In this document: piece after piece, positions 43,646 to 52,010 of the stretch
Numbering within the stretch: the first letter of the stretch is position 1
How the letters are laid out: every line of letters starts with the position of its first letter
Assembly: GCF_029428875.1 (NCBI RefSeq)
Contig: NZ_JAJSOO010000001.1
Location: 5,270,001-5,334,000 of the forward strand
DNA length: 64,000 bases
Direction of reading: 5' to 3'
Origin: Streptomyces sp. JH34
Lineage (GTDB): Bacteria; Actinomycetota; Actinomycetes; Streptomycetales; Streptomycetaceae
The notes under the pieces: generated by a model
Database searches by the model: none
What the model saw: only the letters and a program-made list of their open reading frames with translations
What the model was told of the DNA's origin: nothing
Made by a program: the position numbers and the translations under genes

Positions 43646-44712
43646 TCGGCCTCCTTCCCGGGACCGGCCGCCGCGCCCGCGGCGGGGGAGGTGAGGAGGA
43701 GGAACGCGTCCTCCAGGGTGGCCCTGCTGACCTGGAGCCCGCGTACGGCACCCATCCTGGCCAGTTCGACGACCGTCGCGTCCGAGTCGTCCGTGCGCAG
43801 CAGAGCCCGGTCCCCGTGCACCTCGACCGCCGTGACACCGGGCAGCGAGTCCAGCCCCGCGGCGGGCCGGCCGGCCAGGTCGAGGGAGACCACGCCGCCG
43901 CCCGCCGACCGCTTGATCACCTCGCCGCTGCCGTCCGCGACGATCCTGCCGAGGTCCAGGACGACGATCCGGCCGGCGTGCGCGTCGGCCTCCTCCAGAT
44001 GATGCGTGGAGAACAGGACGGTGACGCCGCGTTCCGCGCAGGACCGGATCGAGGCCCAGAACGCGTTCCTCGCCTCGACGTCCAGGGCGGCCGTCGGCTC
44101 GTCCAGCACGACCAGTTCGGGATCACCGGCAAGCGCCACCGCGAACCGGACGCGCTGGACCTGTCCGCCGGACAGCTTGTCGACCCGCCGGCCGGCGTAC
44201 TCCGCCACCCCGGCGAGGGCGAGTGCCTCGGCCACGGGCAGGGGGTGCGGATGGAGCGCCGCGACGAAGCGGACCAGCTCACCCACCGTCACCCGGGGGA
44301 TCGGCCGGCCGTCCTGGAGCATCGCGCCGGCCAGGCCGGCACGCACCGCCCGGTCAGGGGTGCGGCCGAGGAGGCGGACCGTGCCGGAGTCCGGCACGTC
44401 CAGGCCCAGCAGGAGACCGATGGCCGTGGACTTGCCCGCCCCGTTGCGCCCCAGCAGTGCGACGGTCTCGCCCCGCCCGACCGTCAGATCGATGCCGTCG
44501 ACCGCCCGGACGGTGCGTCCTGCCGTCCTGAACGTCTTCACCGCGGCGGTGAACTCCACTGCCGGGCCCGCGACCCTGGCCCCCGCCGTGCCCGCGCCCG
44601 TGTCCCTTGCTCGTGCCGGGCCTGCCGGGCCTGCCGGGCCTGCCGGGCCTGCCGTCACCGTCCTTGCCGGGCCTGTCCCCGACGTCCCCGATGTCTCCGT
44701 CGTCCGTGTCAT
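43642..44712 (-). CDS. ABC transporter ATPase (drug-export type)
   Basis: 356 residues from ATG 44712. The N-terminus (about 1-45) is low-complexity with a collagen-like PAGPAGPAGPAG run. The ABC domain follows: Walker A ALLGRNGAGKSTAIGLLLGL, signature DKLSGGQVQRVRFAVAL, Walker B ELVVLDEPTAALD and H-loop LFSTHHLEEAD. A C-terminal extension of the DrrA/bacitracin-exporter kind is present. First gene of a four-gene operon (ATPase, permease, kinase, regulator). Confidence 0.88.
   Translation of the reverse strand: MTRTTETSGTSGTGPARTVTAGPAGPAGPAGPARARDTGAGTAGARVAGPAVEFTAAVKTFRTAGRTVRAVDGIDLTVGRGETVALLGRNGAGKSTAIGLLLGLDVPDSGTVRLLGRTPDRAVRAGLAGAMLQDGRPIPRVTVGELVRFVAALHPHPLPVAEALALAGVAEYAGRRVDKLSGGQVQRVRFAVALAGDPELVVLDEPTAALDVEARNAFWASIRSCAERGVTVLFSTHHLEEADAHAGRIVVLDLGRIVADGSGEVIKRSAGGGVVSLDLAGRPAAGLDSLPGVTAVEVHGDRALLRTDDSDATVVELARMGAVRGLQVSRATLEDAFLLLTSPAAGAAAGPGKEAE
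44614..44654. repeat. 9-bp tandem repeat inside the ABC ATPase gene
   Basis: TGCCGGGCC repeated four and a half times without mismatch. It codes on the minus strand for Gly-Pro-Ala triplets in the disordered N-terminus and is likely to vary in copy number between strains. Confidence 0.85.
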
Positions 44713-44864
44713 GGCGACGACCCTACGGATCGGGGCGTGCCCTGCGGCAGGGGTGTATGTACGGACACGACGATGACAAATGTCCTGGGAACGCCCGCTG
44801 TTGGGCTTCCTCCGTGTCCGTCTGTCTCCGCACACCGCCCACCGCCCACCGCCCACCGCACGTG

Positions 44865-44902
44865 CGAGGGCCGTCGCAGCCGGACGGCTGCGACGGCCCT
44901 CG
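44865..44902 (-). terminator. Perfect 17-bp hairpin after the 58-codon gene
   Basis: CGAGGGCCGTCGCAGCC (44865-44881) and its exact complement (44886-44902) around GGAC, 17 nt past the stop codon at 44920. A CCGCCCA triple repeat lies just beyond (44836-44857). Confidence 0.82.
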
Positions 44903-44919
44903 TGTTCCTGCGGAGTGGT

Positions 44920-45096
44920 TCAGGCCGCCGCGCTGCCACCTCCTTCGGAGGGACGGCGGTGACGGCCGTGCGGCTGCGCGTTCACGCTCTCCGCAGATGC
45001 GCCCCCTCGGTGCTTTCCGTAGCCGCCGGCTTCGCCCCGGGCCGTGTCCGCCTCGGGCGGACGGGTCTGGGTCGTGTCGGTTCGGGCCTCAGGCAT
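44920..45096 (-). CDS. Small hydrophilic protein with duplicated GKHRG/GRHRRP motif
   Basis: 58 residues starting MPEARTDTTQTRPPEADTAR and containing GGYGKHRGGAS and PHGRHRRPSEGG. The ATG at 45096 has GGGGAG about 8 nt upstream, and a perfect hairpin terminator follows 17 nt after the stop, so the expression signals are complete. There is no cysteine, membrane helix or signal peptide. The two basic G-[KR]-H-R motifs could bind nucleic acid or be a processed peptide; I do not recognise a family. It occupies most of an otherwise empty 495-nt region between the ABC operon and the next gene. Confidence 0.65.
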   Translation of the reverse strand: MPEARTDTTQTRPPEADTARGEAGGYGKHRGGASAESVNAQPHGRHRRPSEGGGSAAA

Positions 45097-45207
45097 GTGG
45101 GAAGTCTCCCCGTTGCAATCGCTTACGTGTGTGTCGCAGCCCCGCCGCCCCCCGGCGCGGTCACCGTCGGCGCCCGCACGGAACGGCTGCGTAGCCCCGT
45201 CGAGAGT

Positions 45208-47040
45208 TTATCCAGGTGCGTCGCGCCCGGTGAGAGGCGCCTGCCCCAACGGAACGGGTTTGCACATACCGAAAGCCGGTGTCCTCCCGGACGTCTCCGT
45301 TCCGCGCGCGGCGGCCCGGCGGGGCTCGTCCACGGGCGCCTCCAGCAGCGCCACGGCACAGGGCGCGCCCTCCTGCGCGTACGGCAGGTGCAGCACGCCT
45401 TCCCGGGTCCAGAAACCGGACCCGGCCGGCCACCCGCCGGGGCCCGCGAACTGGTGCAGTCGACGGCCCGAAGGACGCCACAGCCCCACCCGGTCGCCCG
45501 CGGCCCCGTCGATCCGCAGGGCCACCGCACAGCTCTCCGGCATCAGCATCTGGCCGGGCTGCACGGCGAACGGCGTAAGCGTGGCGTCCGGCACGCGCAG
45601 GCACTCCGGGAACCTCACTGGCAGACAGCTGCCGAGCACCCCCCAGCCGAGCCGGTCGTGGCCGGGCGCGTCCGACCGGACCAGCAGCAGACCGCTGTCG
45701 GCGTCCGCCGTCAGCAGGCGGTCGTTGCTCTCCGGGGCGATCTGCAGCAGCGGAGTCACCTCTCCGCCACGCTCCAGGTCCAGCACGACCGCCTTCACGG
45801 GGCCGCCACCGGGCATCTGCCGGTCCAGGGCGAGCAGTCGGCCCTCACGGTCCAGCCAGACACCGCCCGAACAGCGTCCCGGGACGTCCGCGAGGTGCTC
45901 GGGGCCGAACTCGCCGCCCGCCACCAGCCATACCGCGGTGGAGCGTGCGCCGGGGAGCAGCGCGAGGACGCTCACACCGTCCGGGGACGGGGGCAGGAGC
46001 GCGAGGTCCGCGCAGTCGAGCGCGCCCAGCAGGAGTTCACCCGTAACGGGCCCGGTCGGATAGAGCAGCGAGAACGTGTGCCGGTCGGCGGTGACCCGCC
46101 GGCGGATCAGGACCCGCCCGTCCGAGAGCGGCAGGACATCGGCCTCGGGCTCCTCCGGCTGGTCGAGGGGGAGGGGCACGGCGTAGGGCTCGGGGCCGTC
46201 CAGCGTCCAGCGCTCGGCGTACCAGGCGGGCCCGCCCGCCGTCCCGGCCCCGGTGAGCCGCGCCGCGTACGCGCGGTCGGCGGACAGGACGAGCGGCTGC
46301 GCCACCGGACGCGGCGGATCCGCGGGCCGGACCGCCACCCCGTCCGCCACGGGAGGCGCGGTCCGTGAGGGAGGTGGAGGAGACGCGGCGGCACCGGTCC
46401 GCGCGAGCGTGAAGAAGGGCGCGGTCGTCGACCGTGCCGGGGCGGGAGGAGCCGGGGGCATCGGCGGGACCGGCGGTGCGGAAGGGGCGGCGGCAGGCAG
46501 GGGAGGAGCGGGCGCCACGGTCCTGCCCGGCTCGGCGCGCGATCCCGCACCCTCGCCCGTGCCCGCCCCGTCGCGCGTACCCGTCCCTTCGCGAGCGGTC
46601 CAGGACGGGACCCGGGGGCCGACACCACCGAGGCCGACACCACCGAGGCCGAGGCTGCCGGGACCGAGCCGCCCGGGATCGGCGCTGCCGGGGCCGACGG
46701 CGACGACGGCCACGGTGGCGGTGGCGTGAGGCGCCCCCGCACCGCGCGGACCGTTGTCCCGCGCATCCGCCCGCGCCGCGGCCGGTCCGGGGTCCGGGCC
46801 GGACGCCCCCTCCGCGGCCGCTCCGGGGCCCGGGCCGGGCGTCCCCATGGTGGCCGGGCCGGTGTCCCGGTCCGCCGCCCCTGCTCTGACCGGGTCCGCG
46901 CCCTCGTCCGACGCTCCCGTGACGCGGGGTTTCACCGGCTCCGCCGCTCCGTCCGGATCCGCCGGTCCGGGTGCGGGCTCGGCCGTCGCGGCAGCCCCTG
47001 CGACTCCGGCGGTCTTGTCCTCGATGGCACAGGCAGTCAT
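45208..47040 (-). CDS. Large Ala/Pro-rich protein with C-terminal propeller-like region, unknown function
   Basis: 610 residues from ATG 47040 (GGAGG about 9 nt upstream). The first 240 residues are disordered and rich in Ala, Gly and Pro (GVGLGGVGPRVPSWTAREG, LPAAAPSAPPVPPMPPAPPA). The remaining 370 residues are globular with regularly spaced strand pairs (RVLIRRRVTADRHTFSLLYP, SVLALLPGARSTAVWLVAGG, GGVWLDREGRLLALDR, VGLWRPSGRRLHQFAGPGG), suggesting a beta-propeller. There is no signal peptide. It is divergent from the iron-siderophore lipoprotein gene, so it may share its iron control. Confidence 0.72.
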   Translation of the reverse strand: MTACAIEDKTAGVAGAAATAEPAPGPADPDGAAEPVKPRVTGASDEGADPVRAGAADRDTGPATMGTPGPGPGAAAEGASGPDPGPAAARADARDNGPRGAGAPHATATVAVVAVGPGSADPGRLGPGSLGLGGVGLGGVGPRVPSWTAREGTGTRDGAGTGEGAGSRAEPGRTVAPAPPLPAAAPSAPPVPPMPPAPPAPARSTTAPFFTLARTGAAASPPPPSRTAPPVADGVAVRPADPPRPVAQPLVLSADRAYAARLTGAGTAGGPAWYAERWTLDGPEPYAVPLPLDQPEEPEADVLPLSDGRVLIRRRVTADRHTFSLLYPTGPVTGELLLGALDCADLALLPPSPDGVSVLALLPGARSTAVWLVAGGEFGPEHLADVPGRCSGGVWLDREGRLLALDRQMPGGGPVKAVVLDLERGGEVTPLLQIAPESNDRLLTADADSGLLLVRSDAPGHDRLGWGVLGSCLPVRFPECLRVPDATLTPFAVQPGQMLMPESCAVALRIDGAAGDRVGLWRPSGRRLHQFAGPGGWPAGSGFWTREGVLHLPYAQEGAPCAVALLEAPVDEPRRAAARGTETSGRTPAFGMCKPVPLGQAPLTGRDAPG

Positions 47041-47184
47041 GGTCCGGTCACCTCCGGCAACAGAAGCTAGGTTTCGGACTCCCCGCCGGACAACGTCAGC
47101 CACCCCCTTTCACACATAAGGGTGTCGGTGTCCGGATTCGCCTGCGGAAGCGGGGGTGCCTGTGCTGCCCTATCTGCGTGCATC

Positions 47185-47203
47185 TAAGGTGAGGCTTTCC
47201 TAA
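47185..47203. promoter_or_regulatory. DmdR/IdeR-type iron box
   Basis: TAAGGTGAGGCTTTCCTAA matches the 19-bp actinobacterial iron-box consensus (TTAGGTTAGGCTAACCTAA) at 15 positions with both half-sites intact. It ends 35 nt before the siderophore-binding gene's ATG. Confidence 0.78.
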
Positions 47204-47238
47204 GAACTTCCTGTGTCCTCCCTGAACCGGAGCAGAAC

Positions 47239-48279
47239 ATGTCCCTCAGAAGCCGCGGCACCGCCGCGATCGGTCTCGCGGTCGCGGCCGCACTCTCCCT
47301 CTCGGCGTGCGGCGGCGACGACACGGCGGGCGGTTCGGCGGGCGGCGACACCGGCGGCGACAAGAAGGCGGCCGTCGCCACGGGCGGCAAGGACTTCGCC
47401 GACGCCGCGAAGAAGACGGCGGAGTACGGCACCGACGCCGCGGCCGGCGAGTTCCCCCGCACGGTCACCCACGCCATGGGCAGCACCTCGATCGAGGCCG
47501 CGCCCGAGCGCGTGGTCGTGCTCGACGTCGGCGAGTTCGACAACGTGGTCTCGCTCGGTGTGAAGCCGGTCGGTTACGCCCCCTCCGAAGGGGACGAGGC
47601 CATCCCGTCGTACCTGGAGAAGGACGCCGGGGACCCGGTGAGCGTCGGGACGATCAACAGCCTCAACCTCGAAGCGATCGCCGGTCTGAAGCCGGACCTG
47701 ATCCTCGGCAGCCAGCTGCGCGCCGCGGACACGTACGACGAGCTCTCGAAGATCGCGCCGACCGTGTTCTCCATCCGTCCGGGCTTCACCTGGAAGGAGA
47801 ACTACCTCCTGAACGCCGCCGCGCTCGACAGGACCGCGAAGGCGAAGTCCGAGCTCGCCGCCTACGAGGCGAACGCGAAGAAGCTCGGCGAGGACATCGG
47901 TCCCGACAAGCCGACGATCTCGATGGTCCGCTACCTGCCGGACAAGATCCGCCTCTACGCCAAGGCGTCCTTCATCGGCACGATCCTCCAGGACGTGGGT
48001 CTGCCGCGGCCCGCGAACCAGCAGATCGACGATCTCGCCGCGGAGATCAGCCCGGAGAACATCGACCAGGCGGACGCCGACTGGATCTTCACCGGCGTCT
48101 ACGGCGACGCGAAGGCCACCAAGCGCGACACCGCCCGCGCCAACCCGCTCTGGAAGAACCTCGCCGCGGTGAAGGCCGGCCGGGCCAAGGACGTCTCCGA
48201 CGAGACCTGGTACCTCGGTCTCGGCGTCACCTCCGCGAACCTCGTCCTCGACGACCTCCGCGCCGACCTCGTCAAGTAA
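47239..48279 (+). CDS. Iron-siderophore ABC transporter substrate-binding lipoprotein
   Basis: 346 residues. The lipobox LSLSACGG (about residue 25) is followed by a Gly/Asp-rich spacer and a FecB/PeriPBP domain: APERVVVLDVGEFDNVVSLG, LNLEAIAGLKPDLILGSQLR, YDELSKIAPTVFSI, ISMVRYLPDKIRLYAKASFI and DADWIFTGVYG. It would capture ferric siderophore at the outer membrane face for a permease encoded elsewhere, since none is nearby. ATG with GGAG 6 nt upstream. The iron box upstream predicts repression by Fe-bound DmdR. Confidence 0.92.
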   Translation: MSLRSRGTAAIGLAVAAALSLSACGGDDTAGGSAGGDTGGDKKAAVATGGKDFADAAKKTAEYGTDAAAGEFPRTVTHAMGSTSIEAAPERVVVLDVGEFDNVVSLGVKPVGYAPSEGDEAIPSYLEKDAGDPVSVGTINSLNLEAIAGLKPDLILGSQLRAADTYDELSKIAPTVFSIRPGFTWKENYLLNAAALDRTAKAKSELAAYEANAKKLGEDIGPDKPTISMVRYLPDKIRLYAKASFIGTILQDVGLPRPANQQIDDLAAEISPENIDQADADWIFTGVYGDAKATKRDTARANPLWKNLAAVKAGRAKDVSDETWYLGLGVTSANLVLDDLRADLVK

Positions 48280-48290
48280 CGATTCGCACC

Positions 48291-48324
48291 GGCCGCCGGT
48301 CCCGCTCCCCGGGCTCCGGCGGCC
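48291..48324 (+). terminator. Hairpin after the siderophore-binding gene
   Basis: GGCCGCCGG (48291-48299) pairs with CCGGCGGCC (48316-48324), 11 nt past the stop at 48279. Confidence 0.6.
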
Positions 48325-48363
48325 AGGGGCGGCGGGGCACGACGGACAGGTAGCCTTTCCCCC

Positions 48364-49200
48364 GTGCCCCGTCTGTCTGAAGTCATCGCCGAGCTCGACG
48401 CCCTCTGGCCTCCCGAGCGGGCCGAAGGATGGGACGCCGTCGGCACCGTCTGCGGCGACCCCGGAGCGGACGTCGACCGGGTCCTCTTCGCCGTCGACCC
48501 CGTGCAGCAGATCGCGGACGAGGCCCGCGACCTCGGTGCCCAGCTGATCGTCACCCACCACCCGCTCTACCTGCGCGGTACGACGACGGTCGCGGCCACC
48601 ACCTTCAAGGGCCGGGTCGTGCACGGGCTCATCAGGAACGGCATCGCCCTGCACGTCGCACACACCAACGCCGACACCGCCGACCCCGGGGTCTCCGACG
48701 CCCTCGCCGGTTCCCTGGACCTGCGGGTCACCGGCCCGCTCGTGCCGGACCCCACCGACGCGGCGGGCCGCCGCGGACTCGGTCGCGTCTGCGAGCTCGA
48801 CCACCCCGAGACCCTCCGCGACTTCGCCGCCCGCGCCGCCGCCCGGCTGCCCGCCACCGCGCAGGGCATCCGGCTGGCCGGTGACCCGGACGCCCTCGTG
48901 CGCAGGGTCGCGGTGAGCGGCGGCTCCGGCGACAGCCTCTTCGACGCCGTGCGGGCCGCGGGTGTGGACGCCTTCCTCACCGCCGACCTGCGCCACCACC
49001 CGGCCTCCGAGGCCGTCCAGCACTCGCCGCTCGGCCTCGTCGATGCCGCACACTGGGCCACCGAATGGCCCTGGTGCGAGCAGGCCGCCGCGCAGCTCGA
49101 CGCGATTTCCGACCGCCACGGATGGGACCTCCGGGTCCACGTCTCGAAGCAGGTCACCGACCCCTGGACCACCCACCACTCTTCTGGAGCCCCCAACTGA
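48364..49200 (+). CDS. Nif3-like dinuclear metal-centre protein
   Basis: 278 residues with the metal ligands in VTHHPLYLRG near residue 64, HVAHTNADTADPG near 100 and C-terminal LTADLRHHPASEAVQ and HWATEWPWCE. It also has GRVCELDHPETLRDFAARAA and the insert-free short Nif3 form. The family (YbgI/Nif3, also described as GTP cyclohydrolase I type 2-like) has no settled enzyme activity. GTG start. It is the first of a tightly coupled trio with the zinc-ribbon protein and RNase H/phosphatase, an order I recall from S. coelicolor SCO2297-2299. Confidence 0.9.
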   Translation: MPRLSEVIAELDALWPPERAEGWDAVGTVCGDPGADVDRVLFAVDPVQQIADEARDLGAQLIVTHHPLYLRGTTTVAATTFKGRVVHGLIRNGIALHVAHTNADTADPGVSDALAGSLDLRVTGPLVPDPTDAAGRRGLGRVCELDHPETLRDFAARAAARLPATAQGIRLAGDPDALVRRVAVSGGSGDSLFDAVRAAGVDAFLTADLRHHPASEAVQHSPLGLVDAAHWATEWPWCEQAAAQLDAISDRHGWDLRVHVSKQVTDPWTTHHSSGAPN

Positions 49201-49940
49201 ACGCCGCGCCCGCCGACCAGATCCGACTCCTCGAAGTCCAGGCACTCGACGTACGTCTGTCGCAGCTCTCCCACAAGCGCACGTCGCTGCCCGAGCACGC
49301 CGAGCTCGACTCGCTCAACAGCGACCTCGCACAGCTGCGCGACCTGCTCGTCGCCTCGCAGACCGAGGAGAGCGACACCACCCGCGAGCAGACCAAGGCG
49401 GAGCAGGACGTGGACCAGGTGCGCCAGCGCGCCGTCCGCGACCAGCAGCGGCTCGACTCCGGGGCGGTCTCCTCGCCGAAGGACCTGGAGAACCTGCAGC
49501 GCGAGATCACCTCGCTGGCCAAGCGCCAGGGTGACCTCGAGGACGTCGTCCTCGAGATCATGGAGCGCCGCGAGTCCGCCCAGGAGCGCGTCACCGAGCT
49601 GACCGAACGCGTCGGCGCGGTGCAGGCCAAGGTCGACGACGCGACCGCCCGCCGGGACGCCGCGACCCAGGAGCTCGACGCCGAGGCCGCCACCGTCTCC
49701 AAGGACCGCGAGGTCGTCGCGGGTGCCGTTCCCGCCGACCTGCTGAAGCTCTACGACAAGCTGCGCGCCCAGCAGGGCGGCGTCGGCGCGGCCCGGCTCT
49801 ACCAGCGCCGCTGCGAGGGCTGCCGCCTGGAGCTGAACATCACCGAGGTCAACGACGTGAAGGCCGCGTCCCCCGACACGGTGCTGCGCTGCGAGAACTG
49901 TCACCGCATCCTGGTCCGCACCTCGGAGTCGGGCCTGTAA
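49197..49940 (+). CDS. Coiled-coil zinc-ribbon protein (C4-type), apparent CTG start
   Basis: 247 residues. A long coiled coil (about 10-175: LRDLLVASQTEESDTTREQT, LENLQREITSLAKRQGDLED) precedes a C-terminal C4 zinc ribbon (RRCEGCRLEL and LRCENCHRILVRT, Cys-x2-Cys twice). It resembles RNA/DNA-handling CT398-like zinc-ribbon proteins. No ATG, GTG or TTG occurs in frame at the expected N-terminus. CTG 49197 overlaps the Nif3 stop (CTGA) and has GGAG 7 nt upstream (49186-49189), so it is taken as the start. The stop overlaps the next ATG (TAATG). Confidence 0.85.
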   Translation: MNAAPADQIRLLEVQALDVRLSQLSHKRTSLPEHAELDSLNSDLAQLRDLLVASQTEESDTTREQTKAEQDVDQVRQRAVRDQQRLDSGAVSSPKDLENLQREITSLAKRQGDLEDVVLEIMERRESAQERVTELTERVGAVQAKVDDATARRDAATQELDAEAATVSKDREVVAGAVPADLLKLYDKLRAQQGGVGAARLYQRRCEGCRLELNITEVNDVKAASPDTVLRCENCHRILVRTSESGL

Positions 49941-51202
49941 TGCCCGCACCCCGCCGGCTGGTCGTCGAGGCGGACGGCGGCTCCCGGGGCAACCCGGGGC
50001 CCGCCGGCTACGGCGCCGTCGTCCTCGACCCCGTCGACGCCGCCACGCTCGCGGAGGCGGCCGAGTACATCGGCGTCGCCACGAACAACGTGGCGGAGTA
50101 CCGGGGGCTGATCGCCGGTCTCACGGCGGTCAGGGACCTGTTCCCGGACACGCCCGTGCAGGTCCGCGTCCGGATGGACTCCAAGCTGGTGGTCGAGCAG
50201 ATGTCGGGGCGCTGGAAGATCAAGCACCCCGACATGAAGCCGCTCGCCGAGGAGGCCGCACGCGTCCTGCCCGCCTCCTCGGTCACGTACGAGTGGATCC
50301 CGCGCGCGGAGAACAAGCACGCGGACCGGCTCGCCAACGAGGCCATGGACGCCGGCAAGCGGGGCGAGCAGTGGGACCCGGGGGCCTCGACCGCCGACGT
50401 GGAGACGACGCGCACGCGTATCCTCCACGAGCAGCAGCCTCCGTCCGGACCGCCCGGCGACGCGGTCGCCGGTGCCGCGAAGGTCCGCGCCGCCCTGGCC
50501 GCGGCCCGGCCGGTGGCCGCCCCGCAGCCGGAATCCGCCCAGGCCCCGCAGGTGGGCTGGGGCAGTGCGCCGGACCTGGGCGCGCCCGCCACGTTCCTCC
50601 TGCTCCGGCACGGCGAGACCGCCCTCACCCCCGAGAAGCGGTTCTCGGGAAGCGGTGGCAGCGACCCCGAGCTGTCGGAGGCCGGCCGTCGGCAGGCCGC
50701 CTGCGCGGCGGAGGCGTTCGCGGCACAGGGCACGGTCCAGGAGATCGTGAGCTCCCCGCTGCGACGCTGCCGTGAGACGGCGGAAGCCGTGGCCGGACGG
50801 CTCGGCCTGGAGGTCCGTGTCGAGGACGGCCTGCGCGAGACCGACTTCGGCGTCTGGGAGGGCCTCACCTTCGCCGAGGTACGGGAGCGCCACGGCGCGG
50901 ACCTCACCGCCTGGCTGGCGTCGCCCGACGCGGCGCCCACGGGCGGCGGCGAGAGCTTCGCCGAGGTGGCGGAGCGGGTCTCGGCGGCACGCGACCGGCT
51001 GATCGCCCGTCACGCGGGCCGCACGGCGCTCCTGGTCACCCACGTCACCCCGATCAAGACCCTGGTGCGGCTCGCGCTCGGCGCCCCTCCGGAGTCGCTG
51101 TTCCGCATGGAGCTCTCACCCGCCTCCGTCTCGACGGTGGCGTACTACGCCGACGGGAACGCGTCGCTGAGACTCCTCAACGACACCTCGCACCTGCGGT
51201 AG
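49940..51202 (+). CDS. Bifunctional RNase H / phosphatase
   Basis: 420 residues. The N-terminal RNase HI domain has VVEADGGSRGNPGPAGYGAV (first Asp), NNVAEYRGLIAGL (Glu), RVRMDSKLVVEQMSGRWKIK (Asp) and NKHADRLANEAMD (last Asp). After a linker the C-terminal histidine-phosphatase domain has LLLRHGETALTPEKRFSGSG (RHG), SPLRRCRETAEAVA, GLRETDFGVWEGLTFAEV and LLVTHVTPIKTLV. The actinobacterial fusion joins RNA-DNA hybrid cleavage with a CobC-like phosphatase. It is translationally coupled to the zinc-ribbon gene. Confidence 0.93.
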   Translation: MPAPRRLVVEADGGSRGNPGPAGYGAVVLDPVDAATLAEAAEYIGVATNNVAEYRGLIAGLTAVRDLFPDTPVQVRVRMDSKLVVEQMSGRWKIKHPDMKPLAEEAARVLPASSVTYEWIPRAENKHADRLANEAMDAGKRGEQWDPGASTADVETTRTRILHEQQPPSGPPGDAVAGAAKVRAALAAARPVAAPQPESAQAPQVGWGSAPDLGAPATFLLLRHGETALTPEKRFSGSGGSDPELSEAGRRQAACAAEAFAAQGTVQEIVSSPLRRCRETAEAVAGRLGLEVRVEDGLRETDFGVWEGLTFAEVRERHGADLTAWLASPDAAPTGGGESFAEVAERVSAARDRLIARHAGRTALLVTHVTPIKTLVRLALGAPPESLFRMELSPASVSTVAYYADGNASLRLLNDTSHLR

Positions 51203-51210
51203 GGCGTCGG

Positions 51211-51996
51211 GTGACCTGGTCCACGGGACTCCTGGGCTTCGTCGCCGGACTGCTGATCTCGGTGGCGACCGCGCCCGTGGGAGTGTCAGGCGCGGTGTTC
51301 CTGCTGCCTGCGCAGGTCAGCGTCCTGGGCGTGCCGAGCCCGGCGGTGACCCCGACCAACCTGCTGTACAACGTGGTCTCGTGCCCCGGCGCGCTCCTGC
51401 GCTACCGCCGCGGCGGTGCGCTGCGCGGTCCGCTGACCCGGCTGCTCGTGGCGGGCGCCGTACCGGGCGTGGTGATCGGGGCGGTGGTCCGGGTCTTCGC
51501 CGTGCCGGGGCCCACGGTCTTCCGGGCGTTCGTCGCCGTCCTGCTGTTCCCGCTGGGTGCCTGGCTCTGCGTGCGTACGCTGCGCCCCGTCCGCCGCACG
51601 GACGAGGCGGTGCCCCTGTCGCCCCGGGCCACCAGGGCCCTCGCCCTCGCAGTCGGGATCGCGGGCGGCGTGTACGGGATCGGCGGCGGCTCCCTGATCG
51701 GTCCGGTACTCGTCGGGCGGGGGGTGCCCGTCGCCAAGGTCGCGCCCGCCGCGCTGGCCTGCACGTTCGTCACGTCCCTTGCGGGGGCGGGCGCATACGC
51801 GTTGCTGTCGCTGACGGCCACCGGTGACATCGCGCCCGACTGGGCACTCGGCCTGGCCTGCGGCCTCGGCGGGCTCTACGGCGGCTACCTGGGAGCACGG
51901 CTCCAGCCCCGCCTCCCCGAGAAGGCGCTGAGGCTCCTGCTGGGCGTCCTCGCCCTGGGCATCGGCCTGCTGTACGCGGTCCGGGCGGCGAGCTGA
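51211..51996 (+). CDS. TauE/SafE family sulfite/organosulfonate exporter
   Basis: 261 residues with eight transmembrane helices. GFVAGLLISVATAPVGVSGA, PTNLLYNVVSCPGALLRYRR, GGVYGIGGGSLIGPVLVGRG and LYGGYLGARLQPRLPEKALR show the internal duplication (two G-x-x-x-G-x-G-G units) of TauE proteins. The substrate, likely a small anion, is unknown. GTG with AGGG 7 nt upstream. It may be co-transcribed with the preceding trio. Confidence 0.88.
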   Translation: MTWSTGLLGFVAGLLISVATAPVGVSGAVFLLPAQVSVLGVPSPAVTPTNLLYNVVSCPGALLRYRRGGALRGPLTRLLVAGAVPGVVIGAVVRVFAVPGPTVFRAFVAVLLFPLGAWLCVRTLRPVRRTDEAVPLSPRATRALALAVGIAGGVYGIGGGSLIGPVLVGRGVPVAKVAPAALACTFVTSLAGAGAYALLSLTATGDIAPDWALGLACGLGGLYGGYLGARLQPRLPEKALRLLLGVLALGIGLLYAVRAAS

Positions 51997-52010
51997 GCCC
52001 GGGGCTCAGC
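51992..52010. terminator. Compact hairpin containing both facing stop codons
   Basis: GCTGAGCC (51992-51999) pairs with GGCTCAGC (52003-52010). It contains the TGA of the TauE gene and the TCA (stop) of the aldolase gene. Confidence 0.45.
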
